Source: Athripsodes cinereus | Taxonomy: Eukaryota > Arthropoda > Insecta > Trichoptera > Leptoceridae | Direction: 5' to 3' | Assembly (NCBI GenBank): GCA_947579605.1 | Contig: OX388307.1 | Coordinates: 24,777,237-24,841,236 of the forward strand | DNA length: 64,000 nucleotides | In this document: positions 44,801 through 57,100 of the stretch, piece after piece | How positions within the stretch are numbered: the first letter of the stretch is position 1 | Layout of the letters: every line of letters starts with the position of its first letter | The notes under the pieces: generated by a model | Told to the model about the DNA's origin: nothing | The model's input: only the letters and a program-made list of their open reading frames with translations | The model's database searches: none | Translations under genes and position numbers: made by a program

Positions 44801-47800
44801 TAACGGCTTCCGCCCACAGATACTTTGGAAGATTTTTAGATTGCATCATAGATCGAGCACTTTCTACAATAGTACGGTTGGATCGCTCACTGACCCCATT
44901 CTGCTGTGGAGTATATGGCGCTGTGGTTTGAAGCTGAATTCCTCTTTGAGCTGCATATTCTCTGAAAGCTTCATTACAGTATTCGAGCCCATTATCAGTG
45001 TGTAGAACTTTAACTTTAATGCTGTATTTATTTTCCATCAGAGATACATAATTTTTAAACACTTCCAATGTCTCATTCTTGTGTTTGAGAAATTTCACTA
45101 CTCGGTAATTAGAAAAACTGTCTGTAAATGTTACGAAGTATTTGCTTCCAGCTATGGATGGTGCCTCCATGGGACCACACAAGTCACTATATATGATATC
45201 TCCATTTTCAAAGCTGGTAGGGAGGGAACCCTTTAAAGGACGTCTATGTTGTTTCCCTTTGATGCATCCCTCACACACAAAATCGTCGAATTTGTCAATT
45301 TTTATGCCGGTCACAGAATTCTTTGTTATCATGTTTCGTATAGTGTCGAGGTTCACATGCCCTAGGCGTTCATGCCATTTCTTAATTTCCGCCATGGCTA
45401 CTGTCTTCCTGTTGACAACAGTTTCAAATTGCATCTCATAGAGATTGTTTCCATTTTTTCTTGCATATGCAACCAGTTGCTTTCCCTTAAAAATCTTGGC
45501 AGTGTTATTTTCCTTGGTGATTTTCATCCCCTTCTGTGTTAAAACTCCTTCTGCAAACAAATTCTTCCTCAACCCGGGGACATACCACACCTCTGATATT
45601 GACGACTCGTGCCAACATCCATCCACGAGTTTTTTAATTTTTACCTCTCCTTTTCCTTTTACTTCTAACTCTACGTCATTTCCTAAGACGACATTGAGCC
45701 CTTGGCAGTTGTGGAAAGTTTCAAAGTAATCTCTTTGGTATGTCATGTGGGCAGATGCTCCGCTGTCTAGTATCCATTTGTCTGAGCTTTTATTGGAAGG
45801 TCCCTCAGCACTGAAGGCACAATTTCTTGATTCAGACGTTCCATTTCTTTTGGCTTGACGACAATCTCTTGCTAGGTGCCCTAACTTATTACAGTTATAA
45901 CACCTGAATGTTCTTTTCTTTACAGATGCTAAAGCACTCCCATTAGAAGTGTTATCAAGAAGTTTTTCGTGTACTTCTTCATCAATGAGTCTAGCTGTGA
46001 GGTTGGATACCGTTTGCCTCGATGTGTCCATTGAAAGCCAGGCTTGCCTAAAAGTTCTGTAGGCTTCTGGAAGGCTGTTCACTATTTTAGTGATCATAGC
46101 GATATCACTTACGTTTTCACCAGCCTCTCTGAGTTGCCTTACAATGTTCTCCACATTAGTTATGTGTACATTTATTGGCACATCCATGGTAATTCGATAG
46201 TTGGAGAATTGTTCGTATAAGAGCATTTTGCTCAGTTCTCCTTTTCTATTGTAGACAGTATCCAGCTTCTCCATTATTGCCATCGCACTTGTGCAGCTCT
46301 CCACAAGAGCGATTTGTTCCAAATCTAAGGCAGTGGAGATTAGAAACATGGCTTTGGCGTCCTGTTCCTCGCACACCTTTTCCGATGGTACATATACCAC
46401 ATCGTATAACTTGTTTGCCTTGAGCGCACAATTGATTTGGAATTTCCACTGGCGGTAGTTGAGCCCTGAGAATTTCGGCAGGGACTGACTGAAGGTGTTC
46501 ATCCTGATCTAATTGATGTGGGTTTCACGGTACTTTCTTAGTTGAGCAGCCCAACCGTTGTCAATTTTCAAAACTTGTCGGCACACGTTTTCACCGATGC
46601 ACTAGGTAACCTCACTTTTGTCGGCGTGTTCTTCTACGGAGTTCGATACGCGCGTTTTTACTGTGAACTTGTCGACGCACGTTTATCGGCGAACTATGCA
46701 ACCTTACTTTTCTTTAAAGGCGTATATCTGGACCCATAACCTGTTAGAATAAAACGCAGGTTTCGGTTTTTATTAATTGGTTTAATGGATGCAAACACGA
46801 TAGTGATCAGTTACAAACACAATGGGGTGAGGCACTCATCAACTGCGACACCAGCGCCACCACATAAGAAGGGCATGGTGTACACAGCGCTACCGTCAGA
46901 ATGGCGCCAATTTTAATTTTTAACAATGTGAAATTAAGAAGTATTGATAATTTTAAAAGTACGTAGGTATTATCATATATTTGTTAATTTTAGGCGGAAG
47001 ATTATTTGGGATTACGACTCAATGGCAACTCCAACTCTCAGAAGAAGAATACATTTGCTGTACAGGAAGATAAACTCCCACCTCCACCTTCAGCCAACGT
47101 CACTCCCCCAGATGCTCTGTGGCAACCAGTCGGGGGAACAAGGTAACTATACAATAAATATAACTACAGCCTACAAACACACTCATTATAAACAATAAAT
47201 TTGCCGAACTCTTCCAGTTTATTAGGACATTCAAATCATTACTTAAACTATTTTTGTTTTATAATACGTATTATTTAAGAGTGAGAAAGCTTAGGCTACC
47301 GAGAATCATGTGGCTTGATCACTAAGGATCAAATTCCCAAGGGCGGCTGTGTGTTGAGTAAGAGAAATAAATATGCGCGTATGAGAAATTGTATGTATGT
47401 AGAACAAGCGAAAGAATTATATTAGAATAGATCTGTGTGGTATTCTGTTCTCTCTGCCTACCCCACTTGCTTGAGGGTATAATATAGTATAGCGTTATTT
47501 AAACATATTTTTTGTTATTTGTTACTAGTAAGTAGATAGTTAAAATAATGGTTGTATTATCAAAATAAGCAATTTCTTTCAAGCATCTCAAAATTTGAAG
47601 TTTAAAAAGTGGATATTGAATGTGAAATGGCAATATGCTTCTGTCCAGGAAGATTATTTGAATCCAGAATAACCTAATTTAAATATTGAACCTTTATAAG
47701 TCATTTGGTAAAATAAGTAAACCATTTTTTTAATGTTTTCAGGTATAAATTTTTAGTTTATTCAGCATTTTATGAAGATCGTAGCACCAGAGTGATACGT

Positions 47801-49754
47801 CTGATAGGAGCAACTAAAACAAGAGGTTCTGAAAGAGTATGGTGTAGGTTCTGGTTTTCATCTAATCAATCTGCCACCGTACCTGCTAAAGTGAAGGTAA
47901 ATATTTCATAAAATATTGAAATAAATCTATTTGCACAGGTTAACTTCTTGCATTAATACAAGTGTTCATAGTATTCAAGTTTTTGGCTGTAATAAGGAAT
48001 CTTTTTAAGACTATGTTGTGTTGAAAATCATGTATTTGGGCAAATATACTATTTGACTTATTATGATTTCATTTTAGATGATTCGTGAAAATTGGAATCT
48101 GAAATACAGTGCCTGTTTCATAGTGTGTCCTTTAAAAAGGAATCATACAATACCAAGTAGTGTGAGTGTTGTAGGACGTCCTCAGGCAGCTCCAGCCAAC
48201 CTGCTAAAGGTGCTGCATAAACAAGGAGTACAACCTCCACATAAAGATAGTCTTGTGGTGTGTGTCAAACCACTGCATTTCACATATAATAGGTAATAGT
48301 TCTTTTTTTTTAAGTAGATGAATCTGGATTCTTCTTATTATTCTTATGGGTTATAACAGTCATATTCGTATCTCAAGGCCCTGCATCCATGAGATTGCGT
48401 CGTCCGATCCTAATCTAAGTACTTGCAACCCTCCATCGTATGATTATCGGGGGTATGTGCTCACCAGTGGTCTGTTGTTTGGTCAGCACTACACTCACAT
48501 AACGGAGACTCTGCGAGTCCCCATTGATGTAGGTGTGACACTGTGCATCCAATACCACTTTTTAATCTTTGTAAAGTGCTCCAGGGTTTTCTAGACAGCG
48601 TAGAACTTGGGAATAAGATATTTGCATGATTTCTCATATCTGTTTATGGATCCTGCGTTAAAAAATATTTTAAAACTAAACATATTTTTTACAGGCCATT
48701 ACAACTAATTGAGTTTTTGGAGTTGAATGCAATATTAGGAGCAACCCATTTTGTGATGTACAATCACACAGTTGGACCACAAGCAGCTTGCGTACTAAAG
48801 TATTATCAGAGTAAAGGATTATTATCTCTTCTACCTTGGCAACTCAACATGCTCTCACAGAAGGAAATAAGGTGAAGACAGTTACTTTTTTAATAATATA
48901 TTGTGTTATTATATTTAATTTTCTCCCTTAGGTACAATAATAATATTAAGAGTTCAGAAAATAATATGTGTGGGGTTTTGTTTGAACTTGGTAATTATTT
49001 TATAGGACTGAAGGTCTGTTTGCTGCATTAAATGATTGCCTCTACAGGAGCATGTATCAATACGCATTTGCAGCTCTCATAGATTTAGATGAATTCATTA
49101 TTCCAAGAAAAGAAGAAACTCTTCCTCGTATGTTATCAACTCTCTCTGCAAGATCAGACTCTAGGGCTGCCGGAGCTTTCTCATTTCAAAATGCTTTTTT
49201 CTATTTGCAATGGAAAGATGAGTCTTTCAGTGTAGGTGACCCTATTATATCAGCATCACTCATCACACAAAGGAAAACGAGAAGAAGACAAAAATTACAT
49301 CCTCACAAACAAAGAAGTAAATATATTTGTAGACCAGAGAGGGTGTTGGAAGCTGGAAATCATTTTGTTTGGGAATTCATGCCTGGTAGTGGAGCCCTCA
49401 GTGTACCACCGGACCAAGCCATTCTTCATCATTACAGGGTAATCTAATAATCTAAATCCAATGATAAACATAAATAAAGCATTATATTATGCCTAATAAT
49501 AAAATATACTATGCAATTTATGTAAATGTTAAATATGTCTATTTTTCTTACAGGTTTGCGAATTTGGGGGAGATGATTGTGTAAAAACTCCATCATTTGT
49601 CGACAGAACTGCCTTAAAATATAAAGAAATACTTTCTATTCAAACAAATAAGATATATCAAGAGCTGAAGAGTAGCTGCTCTCTAACAGACCTGCCAACG
49701 CCTCCACCTCCGCTGCCTGTGCCTGCACCCAAACCTCTCTCACCTCCTGTCTAA
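41825..49754 (+). CDS. Glycosyltransferase family 92 (DUF23) type II membrane protein, seven exons
   Basis: Coding exons: 41825-42016, 46994-47142, 47743-47896, 48078-48292, 48695-48871, 49006-49438 and 49554-49754. All junctions are GT-AG and phases agree, giving 506 residues. A basic N-terminus (RARTRERARA) precedes one membrane segment at about 19-41, typical of a Golgi type II protein. A stem follows, then the GT92 domain from about 165: KFLVYSAFYEDRS, LIEFLELNAILGATHFVMYN and the metal-binding-like DLDEF at 322-326, then FEMP-like WEFMP and HHYR. The tail is proline-rich (PPPPLPVPAP). In C. elegans a GT92 enzyme adds galactose to core fucose of N-glycans; the substrate here is unknown. 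A TTCCAG at 41801-41806 suggests an upstream non-coding exon, and the ATG at 41825 is the first in frame. Intron 1 holds a 4.6-kb antisense Copia element. Confidence 0.9.
42142..42168. repeat. (GA)n microsatellite
   Basis: About 13 GA dinucleotides in intron 1 of the GT92 gene. Confidence 0.9.
42344..42527 (-). repeat. Copia 3' LTR
   Basis: 184 bp, starting TGTTAGAATAAAAC and ending TTTTTAACA on the plus strand (TG...CA ends). Identical by eye to the 5' LTR. The plus-strand start is the element's 3' boundary. Confidence 0.95.
42528..42539 (-). other. Polypurine tract of the Copia element
   Basis: On the minus strand TTTTGGTGGGAG directly precedes the 3' LTR. A purine-rich run at this place primes plus-strand DNA synthesis in LTR elements. 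Confidence 0.75.
42633..46502 (-). CDS. Copia Gag-Pol polyprotein
   Basis: One uninterrupted frame of 1289 residues, starting with ATG. Domains in order: Gag capsid-like region (1 to about 190); CCHC zinc knuckle CYNCNKLGHLARDC (about 200); aspartic protease WILDSGASAHM (about 244); GAG-pre-integrase HERLGHVNLDT (about 383); integrase core beginning YSDLCGP (about 436) with HTDNGLEY and the Glu downstream in NGVSERSNRT; reverse transcriptase with the YVDD active site (about 975); RNase H with SDSDYASD (about 1135). Order PR-IN-RT-RH is the Copia type. No frameshift separates gag and pol, as in Drosophila copia. All catalytic motifs are present. Confidence 0.96.
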   Translation of the reverse strand: MNTFSQSLPKFSGLNYRQWKFQINCALKANKLYDVVYVPSEKVCEEQDAKAMFLISTALDLEQIALVESCTSAMAIMEKLDTVYNRKGELSKMLLYEQFSNYRITMDVPINVHITNVENIVRQLREAGENVSDIAMITKIVNSLPEAYRTFRQAWLSMDTSRQTVSNLTARLIDEEVHEKLLDNTSNGSALASVKKRTFRCYNCNKLGHLARDCRQAKRNGTSESRNCAFSAEGPSNKSSDKWILDSGASAHMTYQRDYFETFHNCQGLNVVLGNDVELEVKGKGEVKIKKLVDGCWHESSISEVWYVPGLRKNLFAEGVLTQKGMKITKENNTAKIFKGKQLVAYARKNGNNLYEMQFETVVNRKTVAMAEIKKWHERLGHVNLDTIRNMITKNSVTGIKIDKFDDFVCEGCIKGKQHRRPLKGSLPTSFENGDIIYSDLCGPMEAPSIAGSKYFVTFTDSFSNYRVVKFLKHKNETLEVFKNYVSLMENKYSIKVKVLHTDNGLEYCNEAFREYAAQRGIQLQTTAPYTPQQNGVSERSNRTIVESARSMMQSKNLPKYLWAEAVNTAVYILNRTPFKHETTPYEKWTGTKPDLSHLRTFGSVAHVHIPKEKRRKFDSKSEKLIFVGYDGNSSNYRLYNPNTKRVTISRDVIFAEEEVFENYTIVEENDNNTPVLIFGSHEATPGSTLDVGYDNNDFENFAQEQMPTLTQNSEEINASHNLSPESTDTDDLRLLSDLALECPSTSNEYPPNIVNFRPRNTLKVPKRYEVNITEFVPTTYREAVECENSSVWKTAIEEELAAHQDNETWQLVHTPPNVKPIGCKWVFKSKEMDNTVKHKARLCAKGFSQVEGIDYTETFAPTVRYDTIRLMLSHAAAGNLEIYQFDIKTAFLYGELKENIFMQPPEGLNVSEPNVVCKLNKSLYGLKQSPRCWNNKFTNILNKYGLQPTEADQCLYIGSKSEHTIYLLLYVDDGLILSQCSQVLKDVLRDLACNFSMTTQEEVKEYVGIQIKRNRQNSSIFIHQEKYTKQLITKWNMDEANAVCIPADPNITASQEEQQLNGKLPYREVIGSLMYLAIVSRPDIMFAVSVLSRYLNSYSTSHWISAKRIIRYLKGTQDLGLYYKGGSIESINIFSDSDYASDCNTRRSTTGYATMHMNTAVTWNSQRQPTVALSTMEAEFMAACAAVKEILWLKQVMANMTNIDNIMFTLHIDNQSTISYIKNSNKHKSTKHIDIKYNFIREKYNDNSFILKYVPSDDQIADILTKPLPREKFEKLRRMLGMITQKET
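46728..46741 (-). other. Primer binding site of the Copia element
   Basis: Immediately inside the 5' LTR the minus strand reads GGTTATGGGTCCAG. This resembles the copia primer site, which pairs with the 5' half of initiator methionine tRNA rather than its 3' end. One base differs from the form I remember for Drosophila. Confidence 0.7.
46742..46925 (-). repeat. Copia 5' LTR
   Basis: 184 bp, identical to the other LTR. It contains the element's promoter and is followed on the plus strand by the target duplication ATGTG. Confidence 0.95.
47280..47500 (+). pseudogene. Degenerate RTE-like LINE end in GT92 intron 2
   Basis: This aligns with 41050-41265 through GTGAGAAAGC, AATTCCCAAGGGCGGC, GTGTTGAGTAAGAGAAAT, CTCTCTGCCTACCCC and GAGGGTATAATATAG. 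Frame is lost through indels. It lies between exons 2 and 3 of the GT92 gene. Confidence 0.75.
48300..48600. other. Unidentified sequence in GT92 intron 4
   Basis: An 82-codon plus-strand frame (48346-48594) is open here with less AT-rich composition than its neighbours. It lies entirely inside the intron between 48292 and 48695, and no family was recognised. It may be a remnant of a mobile element. Confidence 0.3.
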
Positions 49755-51006
49755 ATGTAAATACCTATCTACACATTATATAACACCATTAACATGTCAT
49801 ACATACATAAATATATTAACTGATCCAACATTCTCTAAAATGTTAAAATGACATTTAGCAAAATATGATGAAATCAGTATTGCATTAAAAAACAAAATAG
49901 AAAATATTATTTGTCAACTGTAGGTACTATTACATCAGGGTTCTGACTTAGCTTAAGTTTCTAAAATATCATTTTGCTCAATTTGTTTCTAAGAAATCTG
50001 GAACACTCCTCCACACGATGTCTTGTCTTCTGCCAGTTCCCCAGTGTCCTTCTATTTTACTTGTCATAATCACCACAAAATGTGCTGCTTTTCTGTGCAA
50101 AATATGACCAAGATATCAGATCTTACGCACTTTGACATCTAACAGAAGTTTTCTGTCCATTTCAGCTCTTCTTAACACTAACAAAGCATTCTTCTATGAA
50201 GTCACATTTCATAAACAAAATATTATAATATAAAAAAACTATGTAAATATAAAAGAACTTGATAATCTAAACAATTTGTTTCTGTTAAATTTTTATTTAT
50301 TATTTTGTTCATTTACCCTTCCAGATTGATTCTGTACCATTGAATCTGGTATCATGGTCATGATATTGGATATAACTGTGAATTATTAGAAAAAGGGGTC
50401 ATTTGGGCAGTCAGAAACCTTGTAGATGTTTCGCAAACTATCATTGGACATTGGCTATATCGAATAAAAAACTTTATACACATATGTTCGCTATTCAAAT
50501 GCTTAAATTTCAATGGGAATTTGTTAACTACCTAGAAGATGTATAAGTTAGAACCTTTATGTAATACTAATCAATAGCAGTATTAAAATATAAATGTCAA
50601 AGTATTAGATATATTTCTATATCAACTAATGTACCTTATTGAAAATATGAAATAAGTTATTACTATGCAACTCAATGTCTATTTTAACAATTTTAATATA
50701 AAGTAATTTATATAACAATTTGTACATACCATTATTAGTGGGTAAACATGTAATATAAGAGCCCAAAACTTTATTGAAATTATGTAATATAACATATTTG
50801 AATGCTACGGAATCCAAGCAGCTATAGAATTTCATACAGTAGTTTATTTCATTAACATTCACAGTGGTTAGCAATAATAAATTCAGTGTGCTAAATTAGT
50901 TCTAATCTTGTACTTGTAATTAATAAAATTATGTTGCTAATAAATCATGATTGATGGAATAGGTGCCTATTTATCAAATATTTTGTCACTTTCATTTTGA
51001 TGAATT
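49755..51006 (+). other. GT92 3' region with a LINE remnant
   Basis: This holds the GT92 3' UTR and AT-rich DNA. AATAAA-like words occur near 50919 and 50938. Between about 49985 and 50190 the minus strand reads a degenerate LINE C-terminus (ALLVLRRAEMDRKLLLDVKV, then KIEGHWGTGRRQDIVWRSV) with a stop inside. Confidence 0.5.
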
Positions 51007-51171
51007 AATTGAGGCATTTAAAGCAAAAGTGGACTAAATTTGGTCTAACATTGGTATCTGAAGTTTAGTCCACTTTTGAATCAGAGATTCACAAGTTACA
51101 TAAATTGCCATTGTTAGCTCAATATTGGTCATCATGTGGTTTACTCCACTTTTGTTTTGAATGCCTCAATT
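51007..51171. mobile_element. 165-bp MITE
   Basis: AATTGAGGCATTTAAAGCAA at the left pairs with the complement ending TTGAATGCCTCAATT at 51171, and the GTGGA words inside pair as well: about 26-bp ends with three or four mismatches. Inside, AAAGTGGACTAAA and its inverse recur. No target duplication is certain. Confidence 0.65.
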
Positions 51172-53490
51172 GACACGTACACTTATGTAATTATTATTGC
51201 TGTTGAAAGTTGTGAGGCTTTGTGCAATAACACTGTTTATTTTTCTCACTAATGATTAAATACACATGCACTTTCGTCACGAAACCCTGACATCAAGATA
51301 ACTCGTTATCTATCTATCGAGCTATCTTGATAAAAGCGGTCAAGTATTTAATTACAAATGTGTAAAAAAAGCAGTGTTGCCATTATTGAAAATAATTACC
51401 TATACCATAATTATTGTCTCTGTATTAATATGGTATTGCATCGCAAATTATGTCTATTTTTTTTGAAAAAAAGTCTATTTAGGCAAACAAAAATCTTTTG
51501 TTATGGCCTAAAACCTCATTATAAAAGATATTCTATACAATTTGTATGATACAGTAGCATTATGTGATTTATATTATGATACAGCATTATGTGATTTACC
51601 AAATGTGTTAATTTACTTAAGTACTAAGTATAATATAAATTTATTCTACAATATAAACAGATTATTGAGGGCATGATTTAGAATCATGAACATTAATAAT
51701 ACTGTACCCTCATATGTGAGGATGCTGTAGATAGGTTTATCCAATAATTTATTGATAACACTACCTACATTGTTGATAACTATAATTATCTTTAATGACA
51801 TTATTTAAATGCATTATAATTAATAAGCACAATGCTATTACTGTTAAGTGAATAAAATTAAGATTCAAATGTTCTTCCACGCTTATTTTACTTGTTATAC
51901 ACTTGTATGATATTTTTGTATACTCGACACTATCACTATATTGAATTGATGCCTGTTCCTAGGTGTACATACTGTGCAGTAAAATAATGTTATCAATATT
52001 TTATTTTAAAAATGTCCAAAATTGTAAAAAGAAAGGGAGCCATTGTAACATACTTCACCAATATATTTTGTAACAGTGTTTTCAAACTTAAATCTCAAGT
52101 ACAACAATCACCCTTTTGTACCCATGATTATGATCATCTTTATAAATGTAAACTGAAATTATAACCACCCACTACACATTACCTACTACTTAATAGTTTG
52201 TGGATTATTATTTTTTACTGTTTACTTAACGCAATGTAATTTTAATAAGTTTTGATATCTGCGCCAATATAATTATTATTAAACAAGTCTCCATTCTCAT
52301 TCATTAGCTATGAATGTACCTACTGATTACCTATCTATGCTATAAAAAATAATATTAGATGTATTTACATATACATCTTATGACATGACAAACCCAATTT
52401 TTTTTTCTAAAAGTTGTGATGAACTTTCTAGCGAGTAAATGTTCCAATATATATTACAAGGCAATAAAATTTAGAAAATAGATATTTACCAAATCTGTGA
52501 GTCAGTACATTACTTTACAATATTATTAAAAATTGTGAATCACCAATCATAAAATTCTACAGAAGCTATTTCCACACTTAACAAACAAACGGTGCAAACA
52601 AATTGTGAATCTCTTTGATTATGTAGAAAACAAAAATACATATATCGACGTTCCAGTTTCACACACCAACAAGTCGAAATGTCTTATATTCAAGAAATGT
52701 GCATTTTTGTAATTTTGGTATATTTATATTATGCCTTAAAAACACACATAATGTGAAATATACCATATAATAATCGCACTATTTGGGACGTTATGTTGTC
52801 TTTGTTCCCTTCAATAGTTATACAATTCTAAATATTTATTTGTGGAATTGAAAATAGATACATTATTTTTTTTAATTAACTTAATAATTAATATAAAAAG
52901 GGAACTGTGTATTTTTTTAAGTTATTTGTTTGTGGAACTGATAGAGTGGAGTTGATTTTATGAATTACCAATTAAATCAAGATTTTCGTAAATTTCAACT
53001 TGTTGATGTGTGAAACTGGACCGTCGATACTTATAATAGTTTTCTTCTCTTTTCATTCTTATATTGACTGAGAGGAGAAACAAAACCTTTCATTTGCTGT
53101 GTTTGCTGAACAGTGTCGACATGGCTAGAGACAATCTTAGGTTTGGAACCTAGCTGTAACCTGAGTAACGTATTGGAAGAACTATATTACAGAATACCTG
53201 TTCTCTCAATCCCGACTTACTTACTCTTTGGTTCTCTCAATATATCCTGACAAAATGTATATAATAAAAAAACTCAGCAGATGGGCCTATCTATACATTC
53301 ATATAAATTTAATATTGTATTACATATCTACTAAGTATGTTAAAACTTAAGGTTTATTACATTGTTTGCAATTTTGTTCCACTGACACCAACTGACAGTC
53401 ATTGTGAAGATTTAGTTATTTGTAATCAAATTATGACATAAAAATCAAGACCATAACCAGAGTTTTATTTTTTTGCCCAAACACAGATAA
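51172..53490. other. Gene-free AT-rich region
   Basis: No coding exon, RNA gene or bounded element was recognised over 2.3 kb. Short frames lack any family features. Confidence 0.4.
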
Positions 53491-53491
53491 G

Positions 53492-53703
53492 TGCAGGGAG
53501 CCTAAAATGGCCACATTATTGAGCAATTCATCTTCAGATGATTCATTTCCCGAATTGCCAGCAGATCCGTAGCAATTCCTCTAATTTTCGTAAAATGGTC
53601 ACGATTGTACGCGATTCATTTCATCCAATGATTCATATTTGGTGAAATGTTGATAATATGATCCTATTATGATTCATTTAAAGTGGCCATTTTAGCCCCC
53701 CAG
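53492..53703. mobile_element. 212-bp MITE with CTAAAATGGCCAC ends
   Basis: CAGGGAGCCTAAAATGGCCA at 53494 pairs with GTGGCCATTTTAGCCCCCCA at 53682-53701. The interior repeats GATTCATTT words. No clear target duplication was found. Confidence 0.65.
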
Positions 53704-53778
53704 ATGACTAACTGAAAGAGGAACATTATAATTTTCATAAATTACCTACCTTACACTTAATAAATGCACCTATATATA

Positions 53779-54075
53779 TCTGTACGCCGGAGCGAAACTA
53801 CACTTTCTCAACAGACACCATTTATCAGTATGGCTGTTCAAAGTTTTTTCAACTAAATTAAGTACCTTTGCTAGTCAAATGTTAGTAAACACAAAATTAC
53901 TCTTAAAAAATTGTAAACGGTTGGTTTTAATCATATCTCACTCTTTTTCGAAAAACTTCACAATATTGCATTAAAATGGTGTTGTTTTGGTTTAACAAAA
54001 ATTTGACATAATTTTTTATTAATGGATATTTCAAAATATAACTACCTACTCGTTTTCAAGATAGTTGAATATATC
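53779..54075. repeat. Dispersed repeat shared with 60092-60205
   Basis: TCTGTACGCCGGAGCGAAAC, CAGTATGGC and TTATTAATGGATATT followed by AAAATATAAC are all found again in order at about 60095-60200, where the spacing between the last two is shorter. The element type is unknown. Confidence 0.6.
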
Positions 54076-54119
54076 ATCAAAAAAAGCATGAAAAGAGCTA
54101 CAAAACTATGTTTAGAAGT

Positions 54120-57100
54120 TACATACATACATACATACATACCATCACGCCGCTTCCCTCGCGGGGTAGGCAGAAAGGATCGAGCGCCACTTCCTTCTAT
54201 CTTTGCATACATCTTTCGCTTCCGTCACTGTCATACAATTCCTCATGCATGCTCTCCTGTTCAATGTGCTCAACACGTGACCGTCCTGTAGGATTTGATT
54301 TAAATGATCTTGCCATTTAATCCTCGGACGTCCACGTCTCCGAGCACCATTCCTCTCAGACAAATATATCTTCTTAGTCATTCTGTCCTCATTCATTCTT
54401 TCCACGTGCCCAAACCATCTTAACTTATTTACATTCATCCTTGTTATTACACCAACTTTCATTCCACATTCCTTTCGTATATCAATGTTACGCACACGAT
54501 CTCTCAGACTTTTACCACACATCCTTCTCAACGATCTCATTTCCACTGCATTTATGCCACTTTCATCCTTCTTTAACCATGTCCACGTCTCACTTGCATA
54601 CATAAGTGTTGGCACTAAGATAGCAGAGTGCACCAACCTTTTAGCTGTGGTGGATATGTTTCTATTTGCAATTATTGGTCGGATTGCACCATTTACCTTA
54701 TTGCCAGCAACTTTTCTCCTTTCAATATCGCTTTCACACTTCCCATCTCTCGTGAACAAACTACCTAAGTACACACATTCGTCAACTTGCTCTAACACTT
54801 CGTTGTCAATCATCACCTGGCATACTGTTCTCTCACTTCCTCTTTCAAACACCATAATTTTTGTCTTTTTTGCATTCATTCTCAATCCATTACTCGCACA
54901 ATTTTCATACACACACGTCATCATTCGCTGTAGATCACTTTCACTTTCAGCCATCAATACCAAATCATCGGCAAACATTAACGCTCTCACATTCATCCCA
55001 TTCATATCAACACCTACATTCATTTCTTTCAATGGACGAATACAATGATCAATGTATAGGTTAAAAAGCCATGGCGACATAACGCACCCTTGTTTTACTC
55101 CTTTTGTCAGTGTGAACCATTCCGACAGGTTATTGTTCACTCTAACACACGCAGAACTTCCTGTATATAGGGACGCAATGGCGCGAATTAGCTGACTACC
55201 CACCCCACACATTGATAGTACTTGCCACATTTTCTCACGATCTACTCTATCATAAGCCTTTTCAAGATCAACAAACGCGCAGAAAAGCTTCTGGTGTTTC
55301 TCCAGGAGCTTCTCTGTCACCATTCGCAGGGAGAAAATCTGGTCCACACATCCTCTACCACTCTGAAAGGCACCTTGCACATCCCATACATTCGTCTCAG
55401 TTACTTTTCGAACTCTTTCAATCAATATTCTTGCATACAGCTTCCCCACCGAGCTCAGCAGACTGATAGCCCGATAACTCCCGCATTCTAGTCTTGACCC
55501 CTTTCCTTTGTATAGAGGGCATATCACAGCTTTTCGCCAGTCTTCTGGCGTGCAACCTTCCCTCCAACACTGGTTAAAGAGTGCATGACACCATTCGAGA
55601 GTCCTCAGCCCACTCAAACTGATGAACTCCGTAGAGATCATATCATATCCAACCGCTTTGCCATTCTTTGCTTTCTTCAATGCATTCTTAATCTCATCCA
55701 TAGTTATTTCTTCATCCCTTGTTTCATTCGCGTTTTCCCTTTCACTGTTCTGGCTTGGACATTCACCTCCACTTTCAAACAGCTCCTCAAAATATTCTTT
55801 CCATCTATTCACAACGTCAACACCATTCATCAACATACATCCCTCTTTATTTCTAATCGCATTCATACTATTCACCTCATTGTTGCTTCTTTTACGCTTA
55901 ACTTCTTTCCAAAATATTTTCATATTTTCTTTCACATTATCAGACAATTTCTTACACTCTGCTTCATCTACTAATTTCTTTTTTTCCTTTATCAGTTCCT
56001 TTACAGCTTTCTTACATTCCTTGTATACTTCTCTAGCACTCTCAATTTTTCCTTGATCTAGATTACGTGAGGCTAGCACACCCTTCCATGCATTCTTCTT
56101 TTTCATAACTGCGTCTTTAACATCATCATCCCACCATGCATCGCCTTTTTTCCGTCCAATCACAGTTTCTCCACAGATATCTTTTGCACAGTCTACTAGC
56201 ACTTGTTTCATCACACTCCATCTCTCATCTACATTCAAATCATTACCTTCATTTGCATCAAATTTCATACATGTTTCTCTTTCATACTTTTCCCTACACT
56301 CTATCTCGTTCAACTTTTCGACTTTTATCCTCTTAGCTTTCTGATCTTTATGTGTTTTAGACCGCCAGCCAGAGAACAAGCATATTCTTGAAACCACAAG
56401 AAAATGGTCTGTTTCCAGCTCAGCGCCCCTATACACACGTGTATCAATGGTGGCCTTCCGAAGATTTGAGTCAACACATACATAATCGATTAAGGATCTC
56501 TCACACCCTCTCTCCCAAGTAAACAAATGGATATCTTTGTGTTCAAAAAATGTATTGGATACAAAAAGATCCCATTCCATGCATACCTCTAGCAGTCTTC
56601 TTCCATTATCATTCACTCTTCCATCACCGTGATCACCTAACACGCTTTCATAGTCTCTTCTTCTCACTCCAACCCATCCATTAAAATCTCCAGCCAGTAA
56701 AATCCTTTCATTGTCTTTCTTAGATTCTGCTATCTTTTTTACACTATCCCAGAACTCATCCTTCTCCTCTTCTCTTGCATCGTTTCCAGGACCATAACCT
56801 GTAATCAGGAGAAGTCTAGTTAACCCTACTTTGAGACGAATCCAAATGAGTCTTGGGCTTACACACTCATATCCATTCATACATTCTGCCATTCTCCTTC
56901 CTAGAATTACTCCTACTCCTTGACACGCATGCTGTTCTTCAGGCACTCCAGACCAAATTTCTATCATACCATCGCGCTCACATAATCCATTACCTTTCTT
57001 TTTAGTTTCACTTAGACACACAATATCTAGATTTTTTCCATTCATTACATCAATCAGTTCTTTCATCTTTCCATCCATTCCTCCCCTTATGTTCCATACA

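Larger units (their letters stand above)
42344..46925 (-). mobile_element. Complete Ty1/copia LTR retrotransposon
   Basis: The 4582-bp element has two 184-bp LTRs (42344-42527 and 46742-46925) that read identically base for base, and 5-bp target duplications ATGTG on both sides (42339-42343 and 46926-46930). It has a tRNA-type primer site, a purine tract and one open polyprotein. It lies antisense in intron 1 of the GT92 gene. Identical LTRs mean a very recent insertion, and it appears structurally competent. Confidence 0.96.

Noticed and set aside
48346..48594. 82-codon ORF as an alternative GT92 exon
   Set aside because: The flanking exons 48078-48292 and 48695-48871 join in phase and continue the GT92 domain without it.
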